Source of the DNA: Flavobacterium johnsoniae UW101
Lineage (GTDB): Bacteria > Bacteroidota > Bacteroidia > Flavobacteriales > Flavobacteriaceae
DNA length: 64,000 nt
Assembly: GCF_000016645.1 (NCBI RefSeq)
Contig: NC_009441.1
Span: 2,480,001-2,544,000, forward strand
Reading direction: 5' to 3'
A program made the translations under genes and the position numbers. This document shows positions 1 to 11,400 of this stretch, in pieces. A model generated the notes under the pieces. That model saw only the letters and a list, made by a program, of their open reading frames with translations. It searched no databases and was not told the DNA's origin. Each line of letters begins with the position of its first letter. Position 1 is the first letter of the stretch.

Positions 1-3000
1 TTAGAACATCAAATAGGTTTATATATCAATACACTTGCTGTAAGAACTTTATTGAACCCAAAAGAAACATTTTCTGCATTACTTCAAAGAGAAGGTAAAC
101 AGCTTTTAGAAGCCTATGAACATCAGAATTATCCTTTTGATGCTTTGGTAGAACAATTAAAACTATCGAGAGATACCTCAAGATCTCCTTTGTTCGATAT
201 TATGGTCGTTTTGCAAAATCAGCATCAGGTATCTAATTTTATAGATAAAAAATCTTCAGAGATAACTATCGAAGATTTTGAAATTAGCAGTGAAGTTTCT
301 GCTTTTGATATCGTCTTTACTTTTACAGAAAAAGAAACACTGGAACTTGAAATTCTCTATAATACAGATATTTATACTGCTGAATATATTGAGAGACTAT
401 CTGCGCATTTAGAAAATCTGCTGCAGCAAGTTGTTAAAAAACCTCAAGTGCTTTTAGAAGAAATAGAATTAGTATCTGAAGACGAAAAAGTAATCTTACT
501 GAATGAATTTAACGATACAGATTTTGTTTTTGATACAGATAAAACTGTTATTGATCATTTCTTACAGCAAGTTCGAAAAACACCTCAAAAAACAGCTGTT
601 ATTGTTGATGATCAAACTTTGACCTATGCTGAATTGGATGAAATGTCTAATAAACTGGCCAATTATCTTATTGAAAATTATCAGCTTGGAAAAGGAAATT
701 TTGCAGCAGTTAAGCTGGAAAGAGGTTTATATTTGATCATATCTTTATTAGGAATTTTAAAAACTGGTGCTGCTTATGTTCCTGTTGACATAAACTATCC
801 GGAAAACAGGATAAAAGATATTCTTGACGACGTTTCCCCAAAAGCAATAATAGACGACGCATTTTGGAATGATTTTGATTCTAATGAAAGCTCTGCTTTA
901 CAGCCTAAAACACTGCCAAAAGGCACAGACCTGGCTTATGTAATTTACACTTCTGGATCTACAGGAAAACCAAAAGGAGTGATGATTGCACATCAGAGTT
1001 TGGTAAACTTATGTTTTTGGCATAAAAAGGCATATAATGTCGATGAAAACAGCAGAGGTACTTTATTTTCTGGAGTTGCATTCGATGCTTCTGTTTGGGA
1101 AATATATCCTTATCTAATATCAGGTGCGGTTTTATATCCAATTCAAAAAGACGAAATACGTCTTCAAATACCTGAATTAGTTTCGTTTTTGGTAAAAAAC
1201 GAAATAACGCACAGTTACCTTCCTTCAAAAATCTGTCAGGATCTAATGGCTGAAACTAATTTGAAACTGCCAGCTTTAATTCTTACCGGAGGTGAACGTT
1301 TAAATTATGCAGTAGATACTTCTCTACAGGTATTTAATAATTATGGACCAACAGAAAATACTGTTGTAACAACTTATTATGATTGTAAAAAAGCTCTGAA
1401 TGAAAAGGTATCTATAGGAAAACCTGTTGCCAATACACAGGTTTATATTTTATCTGAAAATTTAAAATTACAGCCAGTTGGTGTAATTGGAGAATTGTGT
1501 ATTTCTGGAATTGGACTTTCAAAAGGATATTTGAACCAGCCGGAATTAACCAAAGAAAAGTTCATTCAAAATCCATTTGAACCTGAAGAAAAATTATATA
1601 AAACAGGAGATTTAGCCAGATGGCTTCCAGACGGAAATCTTGAATATGTAGGAAGAAAAGACAACCAGGTTAAAATTAGAGGAAACAGAGTTGAATTAGG
1701 AGAAATTGAATATGTTATCAGAGAGTTTGATTCAGCGATTTCCAATGCTGTGGTTTTGGTAAAAGAAGTAAAGAATGAACCGTTTATAATTGCTTATTAC
1801 ACTACAGGAAAATCTGTTGATAAAAAAGAACTTAGAAAATATTTAAAAGATAAGCTGGCTGATTATATGATTCCTGCTTATTATGTAGAACTTGAAACGC
1901 TGCAGCTGAATGCAAATGGAAAAGTAGATCTTTCTAAACTGCCTGCCATATCAGAATCAGATATTGTTAAGAAAGAATATATAGCACCTGCCAATCAAAC
2001 AGAAGAAAAAATTGCCGTAATCTGGCAGGAACTTTTAGGACATCAAAAAATTGGTGCTGGAGATGATTTCTTTGAACTTGGAGGGCACAGTTTATTATTA
2101 ACTAAGTTATTAAACGAATACCAGAGAGTATTTAAAATTGCAGTCAATCTAAAAACTCTTTATACAAATTCAAGTCTTAAAAGCCATGCAGCGCTTTTGA
2201 TAAATTCAAAAGAAGAAATCGCTGTTATTGAAAAATTATCGTATCAGGAATTTTATGATTTATCTCCTTCGCAGGTTAGATATTGGTTATTGTATAAAAT
2301 AAACGGAAAATCAAAAGAGTTTAATATCTACAGTACGTTCAATCTACCGGAAAATCTAAATACGGCTGTTTTTGAACAGGCATTTAATATTCTTTTAGAA
2401 CGACACGAAATTTTAAGAAGCTTATTTGCTGAAGAAGCCGGAATGCCAAAACAAAAAATAATACAAAATCTGGCGGTGCGAATTCCTGTTTTTGAGTCAG
2501 AAACAGAGATTAAACTGCATGTATTCGAGTACGAATTTGATCTTGAATTAGATTTATTGTTTAGAGCAGCGGTCTTAAAAAAAGGTGCAGGTTACAGTTT
2601 ATATTTTAATATGCATCATAGTATTGGCGACGGCTGGTCTATGGGAATTATTTCCAGAGATTTAATGGAAATATATAACGCTTTACTAGAAGGAAGAATA
2701 GCTCAGCTTCCGGAACTAACCATACAATACAAGGATTATGCACAATGGCAGAATAATGTATTGCAGTCACAAGAAATCAAAATCCAGGAAAATTATTGGA
2801 AAGAACAATTTGCAGGAACGCTGCCGTATCTGCAATTACCATCAGATTATATTTCAAAGCTGAAAAAAGCAGAAACATCATCTTCATACACCCTATTTAT
2901 TTCTGATGAAAAGAAGAAGAAAATAGAAGAGTTATCAAGAAAAAACGGTGCCAGTGTATTCGCAGTATTTGCTGCCGTTTTAAAAGTGTTATTGTACCGT

Positions 3001-5424
3001 TTAACTTCAGAAGAAGATATCATTCTTGGAATCCCAACAGCAAACAGAAATCATTATCAATTAAAGAATCTGGCAGGGTGTTTTATCAATACACTTATGC
3101 TTCGTGATACAATAAACAGTAATTTTTCTTTTGAAACCTGGCTGGCAAAAGTCAACGAAACTTTGATTAACGCTCTAACACATCAAAATTATCCTTTCGA
3201 AAAGGTCTTGGAATTAATTGATATTCCTCAGGATGATAATCGTTTTCCGTTAAGTCCCGTTTTCTTAAACATGGTCGATTTTGATGCTGGATCACTGGAT
3301 ACTATTACAGCATTCACATCAACTCATGAAGTACTAAATACTGCTCCTAAATTTGATTTTGAATGTTATATAAAAAGTTTCGAAAATGGTTACAGTATTA
3401 ACTGTGTGTACGATCATGAACTGTTTAAAAAAGAAACTATTCAATATTGGATAAATGCCTATTTGTCTATTATAGATCAGGTTATAGAAAATGATAAAAA
3501 AGCATTGTTTGAAATTAAAATTTTTGAAGACTTTATTTATCAGGAAAACGATCTCAAACCGGTTAATGATTTTGGATTTTTTGAAGCAAGCGAAATACAG
3601 CAGAGTATAGCACAACGATTTGAAAAACAAGTAGAATTGTTTCCAGACCGCGAAGCCGTTGCATCAAAAAATACCGTGCTTACCTATAAAAAACTTAATA
3701 ATTGCGCGAATCATTTAGCACAACAAATAATAGAAAAAGCCAGCACAGAAACTAAACGAGTTGCATTGCTTTTAAATCACAACGAAACCTCTGTAATAGG
3801 AATGCTTGGAGTGCTTAAAGCAGGCTATGCTTATGTTCCTATAGATGCAAATAGTCCGTTGAGCAGAATTCAGTATATTATTGAAGATTCTGGATGTGAT
3901 CAATTAGTTTGTAATGAAGTTACTGTAGAAAAAGCAAATCAGTTAAAGAAAGAATTACCGCAATTGTCAATTACAAAGCTTTCTGAAAATTACAATCTTC
4001 CAGAAATCTTAAATCCAAAACAGAGTTCAAGCCCTTTAGCAGAAGCGTATGTTTTGTATACATCAGGATCAACAGGTATGCCAAAAGGAGTTTTACAGAT
4101 CCAGAAAAATGTTCTTCACTTTATTCGTGTATATACAAACAATGTTCATATCGCGATACAGGATAATTTAAGCGTTTTTTCGACTTATACTTTCGATGCT
4201 TCTGTAAAAGATATTTATGGAGCGATTTTAAACGGAGCCAAAGTAAGTATTTATGATATTGTTGAAAACGGACTAGATTCACTTTCTGAATGGCTTTTGG
4301 CAGAAAATATTACCATTATACACATGGTGCCAACGATTTACAGGAATTTTTTAAAAGGACTGAAAAAAGATGAAGCCGTGCCAACAGTACGATTAGTCGA
4401 TTTAGGAGGAGAATCATGCCATAAATCAGATTTGGAATTGTTTAAAGAACATTTCCTTGAAGGTGCATTTTTGGTTAATGATTATGGTCCAACAGAATCT
4501 ACTATTGTGGCTCAAAAATTCTTGTCGCATGAATCTGAATTGACAAGAAATAATATGCCATTAGGTAAATCTGTAGAAGAAACAAAGGTTTTCTTATTAG
4601 ATGAAAATAATAAACCAAAAGGTATTTATCAAACAGGGGAAATTGTTTTCAAAAGCGATTATCTGTCTCTAGGATATCTAAACCGACAGGAATTAACAGA
4701 TAAGGTTTTTACAACAGATCCTTTAACCGGAAACGGCAGAGTTTATAAATCCGGCGATATAGGAATGATGCTTCCTTCGGGAGAAATTGAATTCTTACAA
4801 CGAAAAGATTCTCAGGTAAAAATCAACGGATTGCGAATTGAATTATCTGAAATAGAATATCAATTAGAGCAGATTGAGTTTATAAATGAAGCAGTGGTTT
4901 TGTTGAAAGAATTACAAGAAAACAGTTATATAACAGCTTATGTTCGATCTGAAGAAATTCTGGATGTGACCAAAATAAAATTGCTTTTAGGTAAAATATT
5001 ACCCAAATATATGATTCCGGCAATCTACATTTCAATGGAAAATTTCCCATTGACACGAACTGGAAAAATAGAAAGAAAAGCTTTGCCAGATCCCGTAATT
5101 TCTGATTTAAAAACGGTTCCTTATGAAGCTCCGGCAAACGATGTTGAAAGCAGACTAGTACACATTTGGGCAGAAGTCCTTAAGCTTGATCCTGCTGTAA
5201 TTGGCACCAATGACAATTTCTTTGAGTTAGGAGGAAATAGTCTGCAGGCTGTGGTTTTAATTAACAAAATAAACAAAATATACAACACGGTATTTTCTAT
5301 CACAAATCTATACGAGACCTTAACTATAAAAGGATTAGCAGTGCTGCTTAATTTCTATTTAATTCAGAAAAACGAATTTGATATGGTACTTCAGGAAGAA
5401 GATCAAGATGAAATTATTCTGTAA
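1..5424 (+). CDS. NRPS, partial at left edge: (C)-A-PCP-C-A-PCP
   Basis: Two-module non-ribosomal peptide synthetase whose reading frame is open from base 1, so the true start lies outside the window; a TTG at 52 is not a credible start because it lies inside a C domain. By residue from base 1: C-terminal lobe of a C domain 1-150, A1 about 180-650 (YTSGSTGKPKG near 316), PCP1 with GGHS serine near 697, C with intact HHSIGDGWS near 872, A2 about 1200-1690, PCP2 with GGNS near 1746. I read the A1 pocket as DAWYLGNVVK, one change from the known Leu code DAWFLGNVVK, so Leu is likely. A2 reads DAKHDGDIVK, which I cannot assign. The C-terminus ends in an acidic tail, QDEIIL, and the next protein starts with a TubC-type docking domain, so the pair probably hands over the chain 1 to 2. 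The 73 bp gap suggests one operon. Confidence 0.95.
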   Translation, partial: LEHQIGLYINTLAVRTLLNPKETFSALLQREGKQLLEAYEHQNYPFDALVEQLKLSRDTSRSPLFDIMVVLQNQHQVSNFIDKKSSEITIEDFEISSEVSAFDIVFTFTEKETLELEILYNTDIYTAEYIERLSAHLENLLQQVVKKPQVLLEEIELVSEDEKVILLNEFNDTDFVFDTDKTVIDHFLQQVRKTPQKTAVIVDDQTLTYAELDEMSNKLANYLIENYQLGKGNFAAVKLERGLYLIISLLGILKTGAAYVPVDINYPENRIKDILDDVSPKAIIDDAFWNDFDSNESSALQPKTLPKGTDLAYVIYTSGSTGKPKGVMIAHQSLVNLCFWHKKAYNVDENSRGTLFSGVAFDASVWEIYPYLISGAVLYPIQKDEIRLQIPELVSFLVKNEITHSYLPSKICQDLMAETNLKLPALILTGGERLNYAVDTSLQVFNNYGPTENTVVTTYYDCKKALNEKVSIGKPVANTQVYILSENLKLQPVGVIGELCISGIGLSKGYLNQPELTKEKFIQNPFEPEEKLYKTGDLARWLPDGNLEYVGRKDNQVKIRGNRVELGEIEYVIREFDSAISNAVVLVKEVKNEPFIIAYYTTGKSVDKKELRKYLKDKLADYMIPAYYVELETLQLNANGKVDLSKLPAISESDIVKKEYIAPANQTEEKIAVIWQELLGHQKIGAGDDFFELGGHSLLLTKLLNEYQRVFKIAVNLKTLYTNSSLKSHAALLINSKEEIAVIEKLSYQEFYDLSPSQVRYWLLYKINGKSKEFNIYSTFNLPENLNTAVFEQAFNILLERHEILRSLFAEEAGMPKQKIIQNLAVRIPVFESETEIKLHVFEYEFDLELDLLFRAAVLKKGAGYSLYFNMHHSIGDGWSMGIISRDLMEIYNALLEGRIAQLPELTIQYKDYAQWQNNVLQSQEIKIQENYWKEQFAGTLPYLQLPSDYISKLKKAETSSSYTLFISDEKKKKIEELSRKNGASVFAVFAAVLKVLLYRLTSEEDIILGIPTANRNHYQLKNLAGCFINTLMLRDTINSNFSFETWLAKVNETLINALTHQNYPFEKVLELIDIPQDDNRFPLSPVFLNMVDFDAGSLDTITAFTSTHEVLNTAPKFDFECYIKSFENGYSINCVYDHELFKKETIQYWINAYLSIIDQVIENDKKALFEIKIFEDFIYQENDLKPVNDFGFFEASEIQQSIAQRFEKQVELFPDREAVASKNTVLTYKKLNNCANHLAQQIIEKASTETKRVALLLNHNETSVIGMLGVLKAGYAYVPIDANSPLSRIQYIIEDSGCDQLVCNEVTVEKANQLKKELPQLSITKLSENYNLPEILNPKQSSSPLAEAYVLYTSGSTGMPKGVLQIQKNVLHFIRVYTNNVHIAIQDNLSVFSTYTFDASVKDIYGAILNGAKVSIYDIVENGLDSLSEWLLAENITIIHMVPTIYRNFLKGLKKDEAVPTVRLVDLGGESCHKSDLELFKEHFLEGAFLVNDYGPTESTIVAQKFLSHESELTRNNMPLGKSVEETKVFLLDENNKPKGIYQTGEIVFKSDYLSLGYLNRQELTDKVFTTDPLTGNGRVYKSGDIGMMLPSGEIEFLQRKDSQVKINGLRIELSEIEYQLEQIEFINEAVVLLKELQENSYITAYVRSEEILDVTKIKLLLGKILPKYMIPAIYISMENFPLTRTGKIERKALPDPVISDLKTVPYEAPANDVESRLVHIWAEVLKLDPAVIGTNDNFFELGGNSLQAVVLINKINKIYNTVFSITNLYETLTIKGLAVLLNFYLIQKNEFDMVLQEEDQDEIIL

Positions 5425-5497
5425 AGTTTCTAAAGACCAAAATAATCATTAACAAATAAAATAAAGACCCGGCAATGCTGGACTTAAATCAATTTTT

Positions 5498-8400
5498 ATG
5501 AAAAATGACATCTTAAATAAACTTCTTTCTCTTGGAGTTCAGCTGAAAATAATTGATGGTAATCTTAAAGTAAATGCCCCAAAAGGAGTATTGACAAAAG
5601 AATTATTAGAAGAAATTAAAGAATACAAGGCCTATTTAATTAGTTTAATATCCTTTAATACATCTATTCCCAAAACTGAGATTAAAGAAAATTACGCCTT
5701 AACACCAACTCAGTATTTTATGTGGTTTACACATGAACATTTGGGCGGAAAAAGAGCATATAATATAACATCGACATTAAAACTGAAAGGAAAGCTGAAC
5801 GAATTTCTTCTTGAAAAAGCATTTCAGAAGGTTATAACACGTCATGAATCGCTTAGAACAGTTTTTAAGAAAGACGAGAATGATCAGGTTCAGCAGCATA
5901 TTTTATCATCAGATGAAGTTCATTTTAAATTACAAAAGGCAGCATTGCAGCATTTTTCTGTAGAGCAGCTTCATAACCGCATTAAGTTAGAATACTTAAA
6001 TACATTCGATCTGGAAAAAGGACCTTTGTTAAACGGTACTTTGTTAAAAACCAGCGAAGAAGAACATATTTTAGTATTTGTATTACATCATATTATTGGC
6101 GACGGATGGTCATTACAGCTGCTGACTCGTGAGATTATGCTTGTCTATAACAGCTTGGCAAGTGCTGAAGAAGTACAATTGCAAGAACTGTCAATACAAT
6201 ACAAAGATTACAGCGAATGGCTGAATAAAAAGCTTATCAGCGATGAATACAACCAAAAACTTGAGTTTTGGAAAGAACAGTTTAAAACTAAATCTCCCGC
6301 TTTGGAGCTAATTATGAATAAACGTCCGACTGTAAAAACGTATAACGGACGTATTTATAATCACGAATTTTCTAAGCAGTTTTTAGGAGAACTAAATGCA
6401 TTTGCTAAAGAGCAGCAAATGACTCTTTTCATGTTGTTAATGGGAAGTCTCAACGGATTATTTTATAAATATACAGGCCAGACCGATATTACATTAGGAA
6501 CAACAGCAGCTGGAAGAGAACACACAGATTTGGAACATCAAATAGGATTGTACTCTAATGCATTAGCCATACGTACCAAATTTCACAAAGAGGATAGTTT
6601 CTTGGAGTTGATGCAAAAACAAAAAAATACTCTAATCAAAGCGTATGAAAATAAAGAATATCCTTTTACTGCACTTGTTAATCATTTAAAACCGGCAAAA
6701 GATCAAAGCAGATCAGCATTGTTTGATATTATGGTTTTACTGCAAAACCATCAGGGATTAGAAATTAATGACCAAAAAGGAATCAATGGAATTACAGCAT
6801 CTGAATATAATGAAATTGAAAGAGGTGTAAGCCAGTTGGACATTAGTTTTGTTTTTGTAGAAAAAGAACACGGACTTTCTTTAAGTGTAGAATATAACAC
6901 AGATATTTATAACCAAGACTTTATTACAGCTCTTTTATCTCATTTTGAAGAATTTGTAAAATCAGGTTTGCAAAATCCAAATCAACCCATAAATGATGTT
7001 GAGATTGTAACTGCAGCAGAGAAAAATAAAATCCTGACGGAATTTAATCAGGACAATGTTTCTTCTGAAGTTTCTTTGACCGTAATCGATTTAATAAAGT
7101 CAGCAGCAGCTGAAAATCCAAATAAAACAGCGCTTGTTTATCAGGAAGAAGAAATAAGTTATAGAACTTTAGATATATACAGCAGTAAATTAGCGAACTA
7201 TTTACAGCAAAACCGCAATGTAAAAAAAGGGGATTTTGTTGGGATTGGACTGCAAAGAAATTCCTGGAGCATTATAACTATTTTGGCCGTTTTAAAAACG
7301 GGTGCCGTATATGTGCCTATAGATCCGGATTACCCTGAAGATAGAAGAAATTATATAGAAAAAGACAGTGGCTGTAAGTTTACAATAACAGCGGCTGTAT
7401 TAGAAGAATTTAAAAACATTTCGGATCGTTTTATCGGCGAATACAAAGCTGAGGTAAGTCCCGGTGATTTAGCCTACATTATATATACTTCTGGATCTAC
7501 AGGAAATCCAAAAGGTGTGCAGATAACCCACACATCTTTGACAGATTATGCAGTGACTTTTAAAAACTATTTCCAATTAACGTTGCACGATAGTATAGTA
7601 CAGCAGGCAAGTATTTCTTTTGATACTTCGATAGAAGAAATTTTCCCAATTCTTGTCAGTGGCGGAAGTATGGTGATTTATGATGGAAAAGGAGATTTTG
7701 AAACTCTGTTTCGTCTTTGTGAAAAACACAATGTAACAGTTTTAAGTACAAATCCATACGCATTGCAATATTTAAATGCGGCATACGATCAATTTGATCT
7801 TCAAATCAGAATATTAATAAGCGGGGGAGATGTTCTGCAGCCGGATTATATTCATAATTTATGGAATCACATCTCAGTTTACAACACTTACGGACCAACA
7901 GAAAGTACGGTATGTGCGACTTATTATCATGTAAACGAAAAACTAAACGCTGTTTCTATTGGAAAACCAATTGCAAACAGACAAGTATATATTATTGAAC
8001 CCGAAAGTTCTCAATTAGCTCCAGTGGGCATTATTGGAGAACTCTGTATTTCTGGAAAAGGATTATCAGCCGGTTATTTAAATCAGCCCGAACTTACCGC
8101 TGAAAAGTTTGTACAAAATCCTTTTATTAAAGGAGAGAGAATGTATCGTACAGGCGATTTAGCATACTGGCTTCCTGATGGAAATATTGAGTATATAGGC
8201 AGAATCGACAGTCAGGTTAAGATTCGTGGATTTAGAATTGAGCTGGGAGAGATTGAAACGGCCTTACTTCAATATTCACAAAATGTAAGACAGGCAGTTG
8301 CTGCTGTAAAAGAAATCAACGGCGAAAAAGTACTAGCAGCTTATTACGTAAGCACACAGGAAATTGACAAATCAGAGATTCGCAGTTATCTTCAAGGAAA

Positions 8401-11400
8401 ACTGCCGGAATATATGGTTCCTGGTTTTTATATTGCTTTAGACGTTCTTCCGTTAACACCAAATGGAAAAACGGATAGAAAAGCGCTTCCTGAAATAAGC
8501 GGAGAAGACCTTATCAGAAAAGAATATGCAGCTCCAAGAAATGCCGCAGAGCAGAATCTGGCTCAAATCTGGCAGGAAGTACTTGGCGTAGATCAGGTTG
8601 GTATTACAGATAATTTTTTCGAACTCGGCGGACACAGTCTTGTTGCGGCACAGGTCATTAACCGAATCCAAAAACAGTTAAACAAAAAAGTTTCCTTTAA
8701 AGATTTCTTCTCAAACCCAACTATAGAAGCCTTGTCAGCACGATTGAGCGATGCCGGTTATGTATCTATAACACCAGCGCCAATTCAGGAAAGTTATCCG
8801 CTGACAGCCTCACAAAACCGACTTTGGCTTTTGAGCCAGCTTGACGGCGGTTCTCTGGCTTATAATATTCCGTTTGCTTTCGAATTATCAGGAGCTTTGG
8901 ATAAGGATAATTTCCAGGCCTCATTAAAAAAAGTAATCGAGCGTCATGAAATATTAAGAACCTATTTCAAATCAGACGAATCAGGAGTAGTCCGCCAGCA
9001 TATTTTACAAGCAGATTTAGTTAATTTTAAATTGATTGAAGAAGATTTTACTCAAATCGATAATCAGCAGAAATCTGTATCTAATTATCTGCAGCAGCAA
9101 AACCATATTGCTTTTGATTTAGAAAAAGCACCTTTGCTTCGTGCCGGACTTGTAAAGCTTGAGGAGCAGAAACATATTTTCTTTTTAACGATGCACCATA
9201 TCATTGGAGACGGCTGGTCGCTTGAACTGCTTATTTCTGAGGTTGTTAAAATTTATAATGCTCTAAATGAAGGAAAAGACGCAGATCTTCCGGTATTGAA
9301 CATTCAATATAAAGACTATGCAGTCTGGCTTTCTAATGAGCTTGAGCAGGAAAAGCATCTTGTTTCTAAAGAATTCTGGATGAATCAGTTTACAGGTGAA
9401 ATTCCAGTATTGGATCTTCCTAGTTTTAATAAACGTCCGTTATCGCAGAGTTACAAAGGCGATAGTGTAAGTCATACATTTTCGCAGACTTTTTTATACA
9501 AATTAAAATCCTATTCAAAAACTCAGGATGCCACCTTGTTTATGACTTTAATGGCAGGAGTAAAAACACTTCTTTATCGTTATACAGGCCAGAACGATCT
9601 GGTTATCGGGACACCTATTGCAGGCAGGGAACATCCGGATTTAGAAAATCAGGCTGGACTTTACCTCAATACACTTGCCATAAGAACACAGCTTAAGGAA
9701 AAATCACATTTTGCATCAATTTTAAATCAGGAAAAAGAAACGTTGCTCGAAGCTTATCAGCATCAAAATTATCCTTTTGATGAACTTATCGGGAATCTGA
9801 ACCTAAAGAGAGACATGAGCCGTTCCGCATTATTTGATGTCATGGTGGTGCTGCAAAATCAGTCTCAGCTTCAAAATCTTTCCAGCGGAGATGCATTAAC
9901 AGGTCTTCAGATTAAGAATTATGAGTTTAAAAATAATACTTCACAATTTGACGTAAGTTTTGTTTTTGTTGAAAGAGAAGAAGGGTTGTCTCTTACAATT
10001 CAGTACAATACAGATCTTTATGATTCACTTTTGATCAAAAGAATATCTGCTCATCTGGAAAATTTAATGACTCAGGCATTAGAAAATCCTTCTCTTGCAG
10101 TTGAAGAACTGTCCTATATTACTCCAGATGAGAAACTTCAGGTAACAGAGACTTTTAATGCTACTGCTGCGGAATATTCTCGTGATAAGACTATCATAGA
10201 TAAATTTGAAGAACAGGTTTTAAAAACTCCGGACCAAACCGCTGTTGTTTTTGAGGAAACAGAACTGAGTTATCAATCTTTAAATGCACTGTCTAACCAG
10301 CTTGGCGGTTATTTGAGAAAGCATTATGATATCCAGCCTGATGATCTAATCGGCATTAAGCTTGAGAGAAGTGAACGTATGATGGTGGCAGTTCTGGGAA
10401 TTTTAAAATCAGGAGGTGCTTATGTTCCAATAGATCTTGCTTACCCGCAGTCTAGAATTGAATACATTGAAAAAGACAGCAGCAGCAAACTTATTATTGA
10501 TGAAAAAGTTCTTGAAGCATTTTACAAAGAAAAAGATGAATATTCGACATTAAACATTGTCAAAAACAATACTCCGTCAAATTTGGCTTATGTTATTTAT
10601 ACTTCTGGAACTACCGGAAATCCTAAAGGAGTAATGGTAGAAAATAGAAATGCGGCAACTTTAATTGACTGGTCAAAAGAAGAATATGCTCATAGTGTAT
10701 TCGATATAGTTTACGCCGTTACTTCGTATTGTTTTGATTTATCGGTTTATGAATTTTTCTTCACTTTAACAACCGGAAAAACATTGCGAGTACTAAAAAA
10801 TGCATTAGATATAGAAACCTATATCAATAATGATAAGAATGTATTATTGAATACTGTTCCTTCGGTAGTGAGAAAATTATTAGAAGACAAAGTTTCTTTA
10901 AAAAACATTAACGTGCTGAATATGGCAGGAGAAATCCTTCCGACTGATATTATCGATAAGCTGCCTTTAGAGATCATGGAAGTAAGAAATCTTTACGGTC
11001 CGTCTGAAGATACAACATATAGTACGAGCTATTTAATAACTTCAAAAGGAAACAGAACAATTTCTGTCGGACGTCCAATATCAAATACACAGGCATGGAT
11101 ACTGAACGAATCTCTTTTACCTGTTCCTGTTGGTATAGCAGGTAAATTATATCTTTCAGGAGAAGGAGTTACAAGAGGATATTTAAACAAACCAGAACTT
11201 ACTGCTGAAAAGTTTGTTAATAACCCTTTTGTTCAAGGTGGGGTAATGTATGACACAGGCGATCTGGCTTATTGGCTTCCTGATGGGAACATAGAGTTTT
11301 TAGGAAGAAAAGATCATCAGGTTAAAATTCGTGGTTTTAGAATAGAATTAGGAGAAATTGAAACCGCTGTTTCTAATTATTCAAGTACAGTAAAACAAGT

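Noticed and set aside
52..54. TTG at 52 as gene start
   Set aside because: The frame is open from base 1 and codes for C-domain sequence upstream of the TTG; the gene is cut by the window edge.
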